The position numbers and the translations under genes are program-made. A model generated the notes under the pieces. The model made no database searches and was not told the DNA's origin. It was given only the letters and a program-made list of their open reading frames with translations. This document shows, in pieces, positions 26,421 through 34,274 of a DNA stretch of 64,000 bases. Position 1 is the stretch's first letter, and every line of letters starts with the position of its first letter. Source of the stretch: a virus. The stretch is taken from positions 1 through 64,000 of IMG/VR virus record IMGVR_UViG_3300031565_000016; one strand, written 5' to 3'.

Positions 26421-26861
26421 CTACTGTGGGGAATCTTTATTTGGGTCAAAGTCAACAGTTATTTTGCCACTTTTTGCGCTTTTAATTAATACATACCCTT
26501 TATCTGTTAACATGTACAATAATGCATGATTAACCAACCCACCACCATCACTGTAGGAAACAGGGGATGAAGTTATCTGTACAACTTTACCATATTTACT
26601 AGTTGAATCAACTTTCTTTGCTTTTACTTTACGTGGCACTGTTAAAAGTTCTAATTTGCGGCATGGTATTTTAACATACTTTTGAATTTTCCTTCTGCTT
26701 ATTTCAATATCTGGCAGGAGGCATCGTAAATGCACACAGGGCACCCCGAACATTTGGGTAATTTCACTTGATGTTAGAATAAATTCTAAACCTGAGTACT
26801 CAGGGTGGTGTACATCCGCATACTTAACACGCCTGTCTTTTTTAACTTCCCAACTATACAT
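26421..26861 (-). CDS. Unknown protein
   Basis: 146 residues. N-terminus MYSWEVKKDRRVKYADVHHP; Lys-rich middle (RKVKAKKVDSTSKYGKVVQI); C-terminus LLYMLTDKGYVLIKSAKSGK. It is the last gene of the run ending in the terminator at 26369. No family recognised. Confidence 0.55.
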   Translation of the reverse strand: MYSWEVKKDRRVKYADVHHPEYSGLEFILTSSEITQMFGVPCVHLRCLLPDIEISRRKIQKYVKIPCRKLELLTVPRKVKAKKVDSTSKYGKVVQITSSPVSYSDGGGLVNHALLYMLTDKGYVLIKSAKSGKITVDFDPNKDSPQ

Positions 26862-26869
26862 AATAACCC

Positions 26870-27130
26870 CTATTCAAATTCTTTTAAAAAATCTTTTACC
26901 TTAACTCTGTGTAAATGTTCTAACATATTTGCTTTTTTGATATTGTAAGCACTTTGAATAAATATTAAGTCGTCTATCTTTGTCCAAAATAACCTTCCTG
27001 AAACCCTTGTTCTTAGTTGAGCCATTCCCCTACTCCAATCTAATTTTGCCAATACAAAGCGCATACCGCTTTCTTTTTGCCATGTGGTGTGATAGTTGCA
27101 CCCTGGTACATAACGCTGCTTGGCACACAT
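26870..27130 (-). CDS. Unknown protein
   Basis: 86 residues, basic (KRYVPG-like start; MAQLRTRVSGRLFWTKIDDL). The ATG overlaps the preceding stop by one base. No family recognised. Confidence 0.5.
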   Translation of the reverse strand: MCAKQRYVPGCNYHTTWQKESGMRFVLAKLDWSRGMAQLRTRVSGRLFWTKIDDLIFIQSAYNIKKANMLEHLHRVKVKDFLKEFE

Positions 27131-27384
27131 TACAATACCAAATTAACTGCATATGGTACGTATATTATCACAAGCCTAAGAATAAGCAATAAAAATAGCC
27201 AACATGAAAAATTAAACAATGCTAATAGTGTGATATAAATACCAACCCACAGTTTGTCTGCTTTGTAACTTGGTGGCACATTATCACAATACACCGTTGA
27301 CCACTCCCCCCACCATAACAATGCTAGGATGCACCCAACAAACCATATTAATAATACTATTCCAAATTTTTTAATAATTTCCAT
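27130..27384 (-). CDS. Two-span membrane protein
   Basis: 84 residues. Hydrophobic helices at ~6-27 (KFGIVLLIWFVGCILALLWW) and ~48-80 (YITLLALFNFSCWLFLLLIL), with a short polar loop between them (YCDNVPPSYKADK). Function unknown. Confidence 0.55.
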   Translation of the reverse strand: MEIIKKFGIVLLIWFVGCILALLWWGEWSTVYCDNVPPSYKADKLWVGIYITLLALFNFSCWLFLLLILRLVIIYVPYAVNLVL

Positions 27385-27385
27385 T

Positions 27386-27547
27386 TTATACCCCTAAATC
27401 GTCGTCGTCGATGTCTTCGTCCCAAAATAAGTTATCACCTTCATATTCTTTTTGTGGTGCAACAATGCAATCACAATCTTCAAAGTCATTGCCACACAGT
27501 TCACAATAATCTTCAAATTTATCATATTCCACTTCGCCCTTAGCCAT
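27386..27547 (-). CDS. Small acidic Cys-rich protein
   Basis: 53 residues, ATG at 27547 after AAAGGTG, with an eight-base overlap (ATGGCTAA) with the preceding stop. YCELCGNDFEDCDC gives a C-x2-C-x6-C-x-C cluster suited to zinc, followed by a very acidic tail (EDIDDDDLGV). No family recognised. Confidence 0.55.
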   Translation of the reverse strand: MAKGEVEYDKFEDYCELCGNDFEDCDCIVAPQKEYEGDNLFWDEDIDDDDLGV

Positions 27548-27809
27548 ATATAACACCTTTAATTTTACAATTTGTAATAAACCCTAATTGCTGCACTTTT
27601 ATTACACCGTGCTTTATATAATCCTTATAATCTACTGGGAGTATTCTATACCCTGGGCACACATCTTCCATTTCTATATTTGTATTTGAAATAATAGTAT
27701 CAAAGTTTATCTGTGTAATTGGCACATTTGTACCAACTTTATTACGAAAAGCCTTTATCTCCTTTGATAATAGTTCCCATGCTTTTGTTATGACAAATTC
27801 TTCTGTCAT
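27540..27809 (-). CDS. Unknown protein
   Basis: 89 residues, TAATG overlap with the preceding stop. EFVITKAWELLSKEIKAFRN then VGTNVPITQINFDTIISNTN. No family recognised. Confidence 0.5.
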   Translation of the reverse strand: MTEEFVITKAWELLSKEIKAFRNKVGTNVPITQINFDTIISNTNIEMEDVCPGYRILPVDYKDYIKHGVIKVQQLGFITNCKIKGVIYG

Positions 27810-28081
27810 TAATGGGCACCTGGTATATTGCTCAAAGTAGCAGGCGAGTATTTTACAATTTTAATGTGTTTTATTTCGGTGTAATTCAATAAAAACCCAC
27901 TACAGAGAAACAACCCTAGGTTGCTATTTTTCGGTACACCTTTAATTTTAACGTAGCAACTATACCTACTGAATGAGCAAAAAGCAACCACTTTCCCAAT
28001 TGCACCTGTACGCGCCCATTTAGGGTTTAGAAAGTGTGGTCTTACTATCCTAACTGTGTCACCTATTTTAAAATCTGCCAT
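27809..28081 (-). CDS. SH3/KOW-like small protein
   Basis: 90 residues, ATG after AGGAGG. FKIGDTVRIVRPHFLNPKWA, TGAIGKVVAFCSFSRYSCYV is the pattern of small beta-barrel (SH3/KOW-type) proteins, common as accessory phage genes. A TATAAT element lies 16-29 bp upstream. Confidence 0.5.
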   Translation of the reverse strand: MADFKIGDTVRIVRPHFLNPKWARTGAIGKVVAFCSFSRYSCYVKIKGVPKNSNLGLFLCSGFLLNYTEIKHIKIVKYSPATLSNIPGAH

Positions 28082-28096
28082 ATTGCCTCCTGTGCT

Positions 28097-28110
28097 TTTA
28101 TTATAAAAGG
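28097..28110 (-). promoter_or_regulatory. TATAAT-type promoter element
   Basis: Minus strand CCTTTTATAATAAAA in the short gap between the 28112 and 28081 genes, followed by AGGAGG and the ATG. Confidence 0.45.
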
Positions 28111-28111
28111 T

Positions 28112-28537
28112 TTAATTATTAAATAGTTCTGGATGGTAATAATACAATAGCATTTTACATTGTTCACTTAATAAATCATCGTGCATTGGAATATCTGACC
28201 TAGCTTCCGCCCACCCTGTTATGTGGTATTTGCACATACATTCCCACTTATCAACCTGCAGGTATCCTTTTCCACCTATTGTAAGCACTCCCATGGCATC
28301 CTCTGAGACATAGTCACCTTGGCGTGCTGCTTGGCTTAATGCAAAGGCTTTCCAGTTATAAAAGTCATCTTTTGTACCTAAAACAGCGACATATGGTTTA
28401 TCGTCTATTGCCACCTGCTTTATTTCTAAGGTAGCAGGGTCATATTTCCTAATTACCCTAGTATCTTCTGGGTTTTCTACACAAGCCCTTCCACGTGTCA
28501 CCCGCTTAGTGGGGAATAATTCAAAAAACTCAGCCAT
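28112..28537 (-). CDS. Unknown protein
   Basis: 141 residues, eight-base overlap with the preceding gene. RVTRGRACVENPEDTRVIRK; VDKWECMCKYHITGWAEARS. No family recognised. Confidence 0.55.
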   Translation of the reverse strand: MAEFFELFPTKRVTRGRACVENPEDTRVIRKYDPATLEIKQVAIDDKPYVAVLGTKDDFYNWKAFALSQAARQGDYVSEDAMGVLTIGGKGYLQVDKWECMCKYHITGWAEARSDIPMHDDLLSEQCKMLLYYYHPELFNN

Positions 28538-28811
28538 GTGTGTGCATCTCCTCTAATAAAGATCTAACAATACCAGCAAGGTACTCACGGTCACCTGGGT
28601 GCACGGTTTCACCTATTAGTTCCTTAGTTCGCTCTTCATAATAACTATCTAAATTTTCTGGCTCAGATAATTGATACCAAAATACAAGCTGTGTCTGCCC
28701 AGTTGTTGTTTTAGTATAGACCTGCTGCAAACTGTGCCTTTGTTCAAGTTTTACGTATGTTTTGCCGTCTAACAAAACTATTTTGTTCTTTTTGTAATCC
28801 AAATAATCCAT
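28530..28811 (-). CDS. Unknown protein
   Basis: 93 residues, one-base overlap with the preceding stop. KNKIVLLDGKTYVKLEQRHS beta start, helical end (DREYLAGIVRSLLEEMHTHG). No family recognised. Confidence 0.5.
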   Translation of the reverse strand: MDYLDYKKNKIVLLDGKTYVKLEQRHSLQQVYTKTTTGQTQLVFWYQLSEPENLDSYYEERTKELIGETVHPGDREYLAGIVRSLLEEMHTHG

Positions 28812-29530
28812 TAATATATTTCCATTATTGTTTTTATGATTGCTTCTGTTAATATACTTAAACTTGGGGATGCATTTGGTATGTTTATTACACTTAGTTC
28901 TTTTTTATTTGCTATATCTTGATAGTAATCCAATACCTTTTTTGTTAATTCAGCCACTTTACACTCTTTGTCTAAGTCCTCTGGTTCTTTTGGCTCAAAG
29001 TTAGCAGGTTCCCCACTCGCAGCACACCCAGTGCACCCAGATGGACATATACACTGGTTCCCATCGTGCTTGCAATTTACACAAGGCACACGTGTGCCAT
29101 GCACTAATTCTAATTCAGCCAACCATCTTTGATATAAACTAAGTTCCCCCCGTGTCCTATTTGGCAATGATTCAATTAAGTGCATTAGTTCCTTTTTGTA
29201 ATAGGCAATATCAACCCCAAATCTATTAATTGCTGGTTGTGTGGTTTTTTGTTCAAACCTAAATTTACCATCAATCCCAAGGCTGCTGCGTGGTTTTAAT
29301 GTTAACTGCGCCAACCTTAAATACACAACACCTGTGCCACTTAACCCAGAATCAGGTACAATTGTTCCTGTAATTGGGCTGCCCTTATGGTTTCTACAAA
29401 TGCACCACACTGGTGGCCGCTGGCTTCTTGAATTAGGTACAACTTTAAATATTTCCCACTCCCCACTGTAATTTGGGTTTGGACAATTTGCTATTACAAT
29501 AGCACCTTTTTTGCATTCGGATAATTTCAT
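28811..29530 (-). CDS. Unknown protein with Cys cluster
   Basis: 239 residues. Beta-rich N-terminal domain (AIVIANCPNPNYSGEWEIFK). Around residue 150 is a dense metal-type cluster, VPCVNCKHDGNQCICPSGCT then GCAA, with C-x2-C spacing. The C-terminus is helical. No family recognised. Confidence 0.55.
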   Translation of the reverse strand: MKLSECKKGAIVIANCPNPNYSGEWEIFKVVPNSRSQRPPVWCICRNHKGSPITGTIVPDSGLSGTGVVYLRLAQLTLKPRSSLGIDGKFRFEQKTTQPAINRFGVDIAYYKKELMHLIESLPNRTRGELSLYQRWLAELELVHGTRVPCVNCKHDGNQCICPSGCTGCAASGEPANFEPKEPEDLDKECKVAELTKKVLDYYQDIANKKELSVINIPNASPSLSILTEAIIKTIMEIY

Positions 29531-29545
29531 TTTATACCCCTAAAT

Positions 29546-29800
29546 TTAAAGCTCTTCTATACTGTCACAGCTATCCAGTTCATTACACCCCGTGCAATCT
29601 GTGCAATCTGTACACCCAACACAATTTTCACAATTTTCACAACTTGTGCAATCTTCACAATTAGTGCAATTTGTTAATGTACTACTTATTCTGTACGCAT
29701 CATCAAATGTGTAATTAATTTTGTTCCAGCTATTATTGTTTTCGTCTATCCAAGTTGTTGCTGTTTCAGTTATGCAAGTTATTTTTGTTGTAGTTGTCAT
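29546..29800 (-). CDS. Cys-triplet repeat protein behind duplicated promoter
   Basis: 84 residues. Residues ~44-78 place a Cys every third position (NCTNCEDCTSCENCENCVGC, then TDCTDCTGC): eleven or so Cys with acidic or Asn/Thr spacers, suggesting a metal-binding or disulfide ladder. The N-terminus (MTTTTKITC) falls in the 96-bp duplicated segment. Similar C-x2-C arrays occur in uncharacterised phage proteins. Confidence 0.6.
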   Translation of the reverse strand: MTTTTKITCITETATTWIDENNNSWNKINYTFDDAYRISSTLTNCTNCEDCTSCENCENCVGCTDCTDCTGCNELDSCDSIEEL

Positions 29801-29882
29801 TTTTGGTGCCTCGTTGCTCTGTTCCCTTACTTATAATATATACTAAGTTTATAGTAAAACCTAATACTTTTTTAAAATATAT
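29787..29882. repeat. 96-bp exact direct repeat, copy 2
   Basis: Same sequence as 26254-26349, offset 3533 bp. It also supplies the stop region of the gene upstream at 29872-30189. Confidence 0.9.
29831..29877 (-). promoter_or_regulatory. 22-bp-spaced phage promoter
   Basis: Identical to the promoter at 26298-26344; drives the Cys-triplet repeat gene starting at 29800. The box overlaps the last codons of the preceding gene. Confidence 0.65.
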
Positions 29883-30189
29883 CACTTTTTATTATTATAT
29901 GCTCTGTAACACCTTTTTGCAGCAATGACACCGTTCTACTTTTTCTATATGCTGAAACAGTTATAGGACTTATTTCGAATTCATCTGTGTATTTTGTGAA
30001 TTCATCCTGCACCCCTTTTATTATTGTGTTCAAGGCTGTTTGTGTTAAGGTTGAGGTGACATTTCCACCTGTTGCACTCTCCCACCTTATAACATGTTTG
30101 CTCATAATATTATTGGCTACTATTAAGGCAAAACCCCACCTGGTATTAAAATTATCAAGGCATACATTCATAATTTCTCTATTGGTCAT
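29872..30189 (-). CDS. Unknown protein
   Basis: 105 residues. FNTRWGFALIVANNIMSKHV; EISPITVSAYRKSRTVSLLQ. Its last codons (ATA TTT TAA) are part of the duplicated promoter segment, so the 3' end was probably set by that insertion. Function unknown. Confidence 0.55.
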   Translation of the reverse strand: MTNREIMNVCLDNFNTRWGFALIVANNIMSKHVIRWESATGGNVTSTLTQTALNTIIKGVQDEFTKYTDEFEISPITVSAYRKSRTVSLLQKGVTEHIIIKSDIF

Positions 30190-30216
30190 AGGGGCCTACA
30201 CTTAAAAAATAACCTG

Positions 30217-30232
30217 TTTTTATTATAAAACC
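30217..30232 (-). promoter_or_regulatory. TATAAT-type promoter element
   Basis: Minus strand GGTTTTATAATAAAAACAGG in the gap between the terminase stop and the 30189 start. Confidence 0.4.
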
Positions 30233-30234
30233 TT

Positions 30235-31719
30235 TTACCACAAACCTTCACCATTATTACCTTCAAACATACAACGGAATAAACTCGCCATACTATCAGG
30301 GCCGTCATTCAACTCTTCGCCGTCTATATACATTATAACCTGGTTTATATACGCATGGCCATTTGGCTGGGTTCCTGTTGTGTCCCAGCCTTGTGATAAA
30401 CTCATGGCCTTATCCCACATTACTTGGTAAAAATGCCTTTTACCCCAACTTTGTATTTTTGTATCTTTATTGGTTGATTCATGGTACCCACGGAACTTTG
30501 TTTTGCATCTGCGTTCTTTTGCCAGTTTATTTAAATCACGTAATACCAACCCCTTGTCTGCATTTTCTTCCATCCAACATATACGCACATTATGGGCAAG
30601 GCACGTTGTAATGATAAATTCATACTGTTCATCTACATGGTTCTCAAATACCCAACCCCTGCCACCCCATAAATCGTCATCACGCTTTTGCAACAATGTG
30701 ATTGCACCTGTATGGTCACCTTTATATTTGCCATCAATATGCATATAACTGGGTTTTTTTGTCCTTTTAAATTTCTCATAATTAGGTGAACCAAATATCT
30801 GGTCGTCACTTGCAATATGTTTCAATAGTTGATTACAGGCAAATTCTACTTTGGTTAAACCAGGTACATGCCTGCCTTGCTTGTCTGTATACCCATCACG
30901 CATTTTTACTATTTCTTCTTCTGTACGGAGGCCACTTTGGTAACAATTAACTGTAAAATCTGGAGGCCACTCACTGGTCGCATCTTCCATATGCCAGGTG
31001 GTGCCCTCCATTAATACGTTTGCTTTTGGGTCTTTTATGTTATTTTTAACCTCCCGTATAAATGCCTTTGTTTTTTCCCGTTTCGCACGGCTGGTGCGGT
31101 CATCTATAGTAATAAGGTCACATAGTACCATCCTGTCGTAATGGTACCCTGTGGTGCCTAACATGCCCCAACTGTCAAGGTTGCCTTCTTTCCTACTGCG
31201 GAATTCAGGTTCCATAAATTCCCACTTAATACTTTTTTCCCTGCCTGTTATTTCAGTAAGCCCCCTGTATAATGGGCATTCTGTTAGCATAGCAATAATA
31301 CCAGGCAAGTGGAACCAGTTGCGCACTACACGTGTCACATCTATAGATTGTCCTTGTGCAGGTCTGAAAATAGCAATACGGTGGTTTGGGTTAAACACTA
31401 AATCACGCATTGTACCAACCTGTGTTACACTTGAAGTTTTTAAAGACCCCCGGTGTGCCATCATGTGCCGGTCTTCCCCCGGTTCCAAATTGTCCCACAT
31501 CAATTTGATCCATTCCCCATGCATAGGTATTAAATCACGGAACCCACAAAGCTTACCAAGTTCCTCTGGTCTGTCCCATATTAATTGCAACATTTTAATA
31601 CGTATGTCACGTTCTTTGATGGCTTCTTCTGTTTCTGCAACCCTGGCACCTGTTATTTCTTCAATACGGTTATAATAGCTCCTGCAGGTCTGAATTCCAT
31701 AGTTGTCAATTTTGGGCAT
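30235..31719 (-). CDS. Terminase large subunit
   Basis: 494 residues, ATG after GGAGG. ATPase half: a deviant Walker A, AHRGSLKTSS (residues 88-97), and a Walker B-like DRMVLCDLITIDD (~195-207). Nuclease half: HIDGKYKGDHTGAITLL supplies the first acidic residues, RICWMEENADKG the next, and the C-terminal region the last. It packages DNA into the prohead and cuts it. Unusually, it is about 5.7 kb from the small subunit and 9 kb from the portal. Confidence 0.85.
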   Translation of the reverse strand: MPKIDNYGIQTCRSYYNRIEEITGARVAETEEAIKERDIRIKMLQLIWDRPEELGKLCGFRDLIPMHGEWIKLMWDNLEPGEDRHMMAHRGSLKTSSVTQVGTMRDLVFNPNHRIAIFRPAQGQSIDVTRVVRNWFHLPGIIAMLTECPLYRGLTEITGREKSIKWEFMEPEFRSRKEGNLDSWGMLGTTGYHYDRMVLCDLITIDDRTSRAKREKTKAFIREVKNNIKDPKANVLMEGTTWHMEDATSEWPPDFTVNCYQSGLRTEEEIVKMRDGYTDKQGRHVPGLTKVEFACNQLLKHIASDDQIFGSPNYEKFKRTKKPSYMHIDGKYKGDHTGAITLLQKRDDDLWGGRGWVFENHVDEQYEFIITTCLAHNVRICWMEENADKGLVLRDLNKLAKERRCKTKFRGYHESTNKDTKIQSWGKRHFYQVMWDKAMSLSQGWDTTGTQPNGHAYINQVIMYIDGEELNDGPDSMASLFRCMFEGNNGEGLW

Positions 31720-31901
31720 TTTTAGCCTCCAATTTTATTTTTGAAAAAGTGAATGTGGTGCTTTTTAGTGGTTTGTTTTATCCCACAGTACTTTTTAAAA
31801 TAAGTAACAGGGCACATAAGTGCCCCTGTAACATGCATAAGGTGTAAATAAGTAACAGTGCCCACCTTGGCACCTTTGTGCAAATATATCATGTAACCTA
31901 G
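31720..31901. promoter_or_regulatory. Terminase leader with two tandem hairpins
   Basis: 182 bp. Strong hairpin at 31807-31829 (ACAGGGCAC, ATAA, GTGCCCCTGT with one bulged C) and a weaker one at 31858-31873 (GTGCC/GGCAC). On the minus strand each is followed by GTTACTTATTT, so the unit looks duplicated. They may terminate or attenuate transcripts entering the terminase gene. Confidence 0.45.
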
Positions 31902-32207
31902 TTATTCATTTGGTTGCTCGCTAGACTCTATTAGTTTTACAGCCTTTTCCAACCTAAGCACATTATGGCCTTGCATGCCTTGAATCGAAAGAGACTCTAT
32001 AACATGATCTAATATTGTTAAAACTTCCAAATGCTTCAATTCTGTTGCGTTCTTGTCTGTTTTCATTTTCGGCTTTACACTCTCAAGCATCTCTTTCACT
32101 TCTGGGTGATTGACGAATCTCTCAATAGCAACATCTTTTGAGAATGTACCGCTTTCAAACATCGTTAAAGATGCCTTGTATATCTCTTTCATTCGTTCTT
32201 TGTTCAC
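31902..32207 (-). CDS. Unknown helical protein with duplicated segment
   Basis: 101 residues. Start GTG at 32207 in a GTGA overlap, with AAGGGGG upstream. In mid-protein it contains MKTDKNATEL, encoded by a 34-bp sequence that forms the start of the gene at 34272, so the C-terminal half may derive from a once separate gene. Rest helical (LTILDHVIESLSIQG). No family recognised. Confidence 0.5.
   Translation of the reverse strand: MNKERMKEIYKASLTMFESGTFSKDVAIERFVNHPEVKEMLESVKPKMKTDKNATELKHLEVLTILDHVIESLSIQGMQGHNVLRLEKAVKLIESSEQPNE
32035..32068. repeat. 34-bp direct repeat, copy 1
   Basis: Matches 34241-34274 with one mismatch (GCG/GTG). In copy 2 it carries the start codon of a gene; here it is internal to a coding frame. 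A shorter version (~22 bp) lies at 34047-34070. Confidence 0.8.
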
Positions 32208-32287
32208 CCTTCAACCCCCTTAGAACTATTCAGCCATGCTACGAACTTATCCACGTATTTTTCTATTAATTTATCAATTTTTTTCAT
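32204..32287 (-). CDS. Very small protein
   Basis: 27 residues (MKKIDKLIEKYVDKFVAWLN...), ATGA overlap with the upstream stop and GTGA overlap with the downstream start. The double coupling supports it as a real gene. One amphipathic helix. Function unknown. Confidence 0.45.
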   Translation of the reverse strand: MKKIDKLIEKYVDKFVAWLNSSKGVEG

Positions 32288-32973
32288 AAACACTCCTTAT
32301 CACAGAAGACCTTACTCTCGCTATACATTAGCTCGTTAGTCTCTGGGTTTATTTTGTTCCATCTATATTCATGTAAACGGTCTTCATCAAAACAATATTG
32401 GCTCCATAAATCGGAAATACCTTCAGGAACTGTATCAACTAAAACAACTTCCTGCTGCTGATGGCACCAGTTCATTATCTGGAGCCTATCAGTCCATGGC
32501 TCGGTTGATGGTTGTGTAGCGCATTCGCAAGCCTCTTTAAAACAGTCGGAGCATACATTTATTGTTTTTGGTAGGTTGCGTTTTAGTTCGAGCTCATCAG
32601 TATTTCCACTTACAAAACACCAATCGTATATTACGTGTTCTGAACCTCTTGAAAGCGCTATACCAAAATTACCAACAAGTAATAGTTTTCCATAGATAAA
32701 CCTAAACTCAATCCCCTCTTTTGGAACATGTATTCCTTTGTGTGGGTATAGTGGTGGGGCTTCTGCTAAGTCTACCCCAGAGAAGTCAACTTCAGTATGA
32801 TTTCCACTTTGATTAAATAGTTTACTGTCAATTAAAAATGTGAATATATTCCCACTAGATTTAAAATCATCATTATCGTGTTGTTCATATTCACTGAAAT
32901 TACGGTATTTAGTACCTTTAGGCAAAACCCATTCACCCTCGGCAAGTACATTTATTCGTTTGTTATTCATCAT
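32284..32973 (-). CDS. Unknown protein
   Basis: 229 residues; two adjacent ATGs at 32973 and 32970 after AAAGGTGG. The N-terminal beta domain (NVLAEGEWVLPKGTKYRNFS) is followed by a C-x2-C-x3-C-x-C motif (NVCSDCFKEACECA) and a Trp-rich end. No family recognised. Confidence 0.55.
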   Translation of the reverse strand: MMNNKRINVLAEGEWVLPKGTKYRNFSEYEQHDNDDFKSSGNIFTFLIDSKLFNQSGNHTEVDFSGVDLAEAPPLYPHKGIHVPKEGIEFRFIYGKLLLVGNFGIALSRGSEHVIYDWCFVSGNTDELELKRNLPKTINVCSDCFKEACECATQPSTEPWTDRLQIMNWCHQQQEVVLVDTVPEGISDLWSQYCFDEDRLHEYRWNKINPETNELMYSESKVFCDKECL

Positions 32974-32982
32974 TCGCCACCT

Positions 32983-33069
32983 TTATAGTTCTTTTTCAAC
33001 TTTCACTTTTACTGTAAAGTTTAATAGTTTATCTACAAGCTCAATAGCTTCTTTTAGTTTATTGTTCAT
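32983..33069 (-). CDS. Very small protein
   Basis: 28 residues (MNNKLKEAIELVDKLLNFTV...), AAGAGG-led ATG with ATGA overlap at the preceding stop. Single amphipathic helix. Function unknown. Confidence 0.45.
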   Translation of the reverse strand: MNNKLKEAIELVDKLLNFTVKVKVEKEL

Positions 33070-33269
33070 GATCGCCTCTTATCTATTCTCATTGCTGCAA
33101 CTTCATTTTTAAGAGTATCAAGGCTTTCAGCGTAGCAGAAAATCTCTCCTGCTTCGTAGCTTACGTAAATAAAACCAGAAGGATTACCTCTTTCTTTTTC
33201 GTACTGCTCAATGTATCTGCATATTAATTTTCCAATCTTGTGCGCTATTTTTTTCAATTTATCACTCAT
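33066..33269 (-). CDS. Unknown protein
   Basis: 67 residues, one-base overlap with the preceding stop, ATGA to the next. Basic helical start (MSDKLKKIAHKIGKLICRYI) then a beta segment (PSGFIYVSYEAGEIFCY). No family recognised. Confidence 0.5.
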   Translation of the reverse strand: MSDKLKKIAHKIGKLICRYIEQYEKERGNPSGFIYVSYEAGEIFCYAESLDTLKNEVAAMRIDKRRS

Positions 33270-34069
33270 TATTGCGCTCCTTTTGGTGGTTTAGGTTTAT
33301 AGTTAACATCAGTCCACCACTCTTGCTTACACGCTTTACAGAGTCGGAAACCTTCACCTAGTAAATTTTTATTCACATACAATCTACACCCACATTCTGG
33401 GCATTCTTTAGTTTCCACCCACTCAGAGCTTTTTAGTGTGGGTTCTGGGCGAGTATTAAGATGTGTCGAGCCTTCATCTCTATTCACATAACTGCACTCA
33501 TTACACCAAATTTTAGCTCTTGGATGCCTAAAAGTATTTGTATTGGTACTTCCACAACTAAAGCACACTCTACTATTCAACTCTATTACTGCTTCATCTT
33601 CATCAAGTATTTTAACTTTACCATCGCTCGCTGTTTCGGTGGGTGTCACTGTCGCTCCTTCGCTTTGCTTGGTGGTTATGGTGGATATATGTGATATTAT
33701 GTGATCAACTATTTTAGCTGAGCAGTACTTAGAGTCTTGTCCTCTATATTCGCAACCATCAATAATTGCTTCAACTTCGCCTGCTAGAGGGTGCCAGTTT
33801 TTATGATAGCTTAAGTGTTTCACCAACCCCACAGAGCTTTTTAGTGTCGCTAAAGCTTCTTTCCTACCAATAGCAATACCCTCTTGTAGTCCCTCGTGGT
33901 AGTCGCCTTTTGTGGGCTCGGGGCGAGTGTTCATTAGTGGCATTACGACTTCAATGAACTTATCTTTTGTCATCGCCATCTCATCATCACATATACTACT
34001 CATTGTATAGCAATCAAAATTATTTTCAAACAACTTCTCCAGTCGCTTCAATTCTGTTGTGTTACTCAT
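33269..34069 (-). CDS. Zinc-ribbon protein with NTRPEPT repeats
   Basis: 266 residues. Two zinc-ribbon-like modules: CFSCGSTNTNTF...IWCNEC (~168-195) and CPECGCRL...LCKAC (~230-250). NTRPEPT occurs twice (~53 and ~207), each opening a new segment, and TLKSS also recurs. The form suggests a mosaic of small modules, as in phage Ea22/restriction-alleviation-like proteins. Function not known. Confidence 0.55.
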   Translation of the reverse strand: MSNTTELKRLEKLFENNFDCYTMSSICDDEMAMTKDKFIEVVMPLMNTRPEPTKGDYHEGLQEGIAIGRKEALATLKSSVGLVKHLSYHKNWHPLAGEVEAIIDGCEYRGQDSKYCSAKIVDHIISHISTITTKQSEGATVTPTETASDGKVKILDEDEAVIELNSRVCFSCGSTNTNTFRHPRAKIWCNECSYVNRDEGSTHLNTRPEPTLKSSEWVETKECPECGCRLYVNKNLLGEGFRLCKACKQEWWTDVNYKPKPPKGAQ

Positions 34070-34272
34070 TATAGACTCCTAGAATATTCTTCGGTTACTG
34101 CTTCAAGTGGCGTCATTCCTTCTGAAAGTTCAAAATATTCATCAAAATTAAAATCAGATGGATTCATTGTTATTCCTAACCTCTCTAACATAACTACGCA
34201 AAATTCTTTAATCCACTGATCCCAATTGTCTTTTGTTAAATTCAATTCTGTTGTGTTCTTGTCTGTTTTCAT
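34069..34272 (-). CDS. Unknown helical protein
   Basis: 67 residues, ATGA overlap with the preceding stop. MKTDKNTTELNLTKDNWDQW start, acidic end. The start lies in the 34-bp repeat. TATAAT-type element ~30 bp upstream. No family recognised. Confidence 0.5.
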   Translation of the reverse strand: MKTDKNTTELNLTKDNWDQWIKEFCVVMLERLGITMNPSDFNFDEYFELSEGMTPLEAVTEEYSRSL

Positions 34273-34274
34273 TT
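34241..34274. repeat. 34-bp direct repeat, copy 2
   Basis: Contains the ATG of the 34272 gene and its first ten codons; see copy 1 at 32035-32068. Confidence 0.8.

Noticed and set aside
31786-31797. Promoter box TTTTAAAAAGTA before the terminase gene
   Set aside because: No TATATATT at the 22-bp position on the minus strand.
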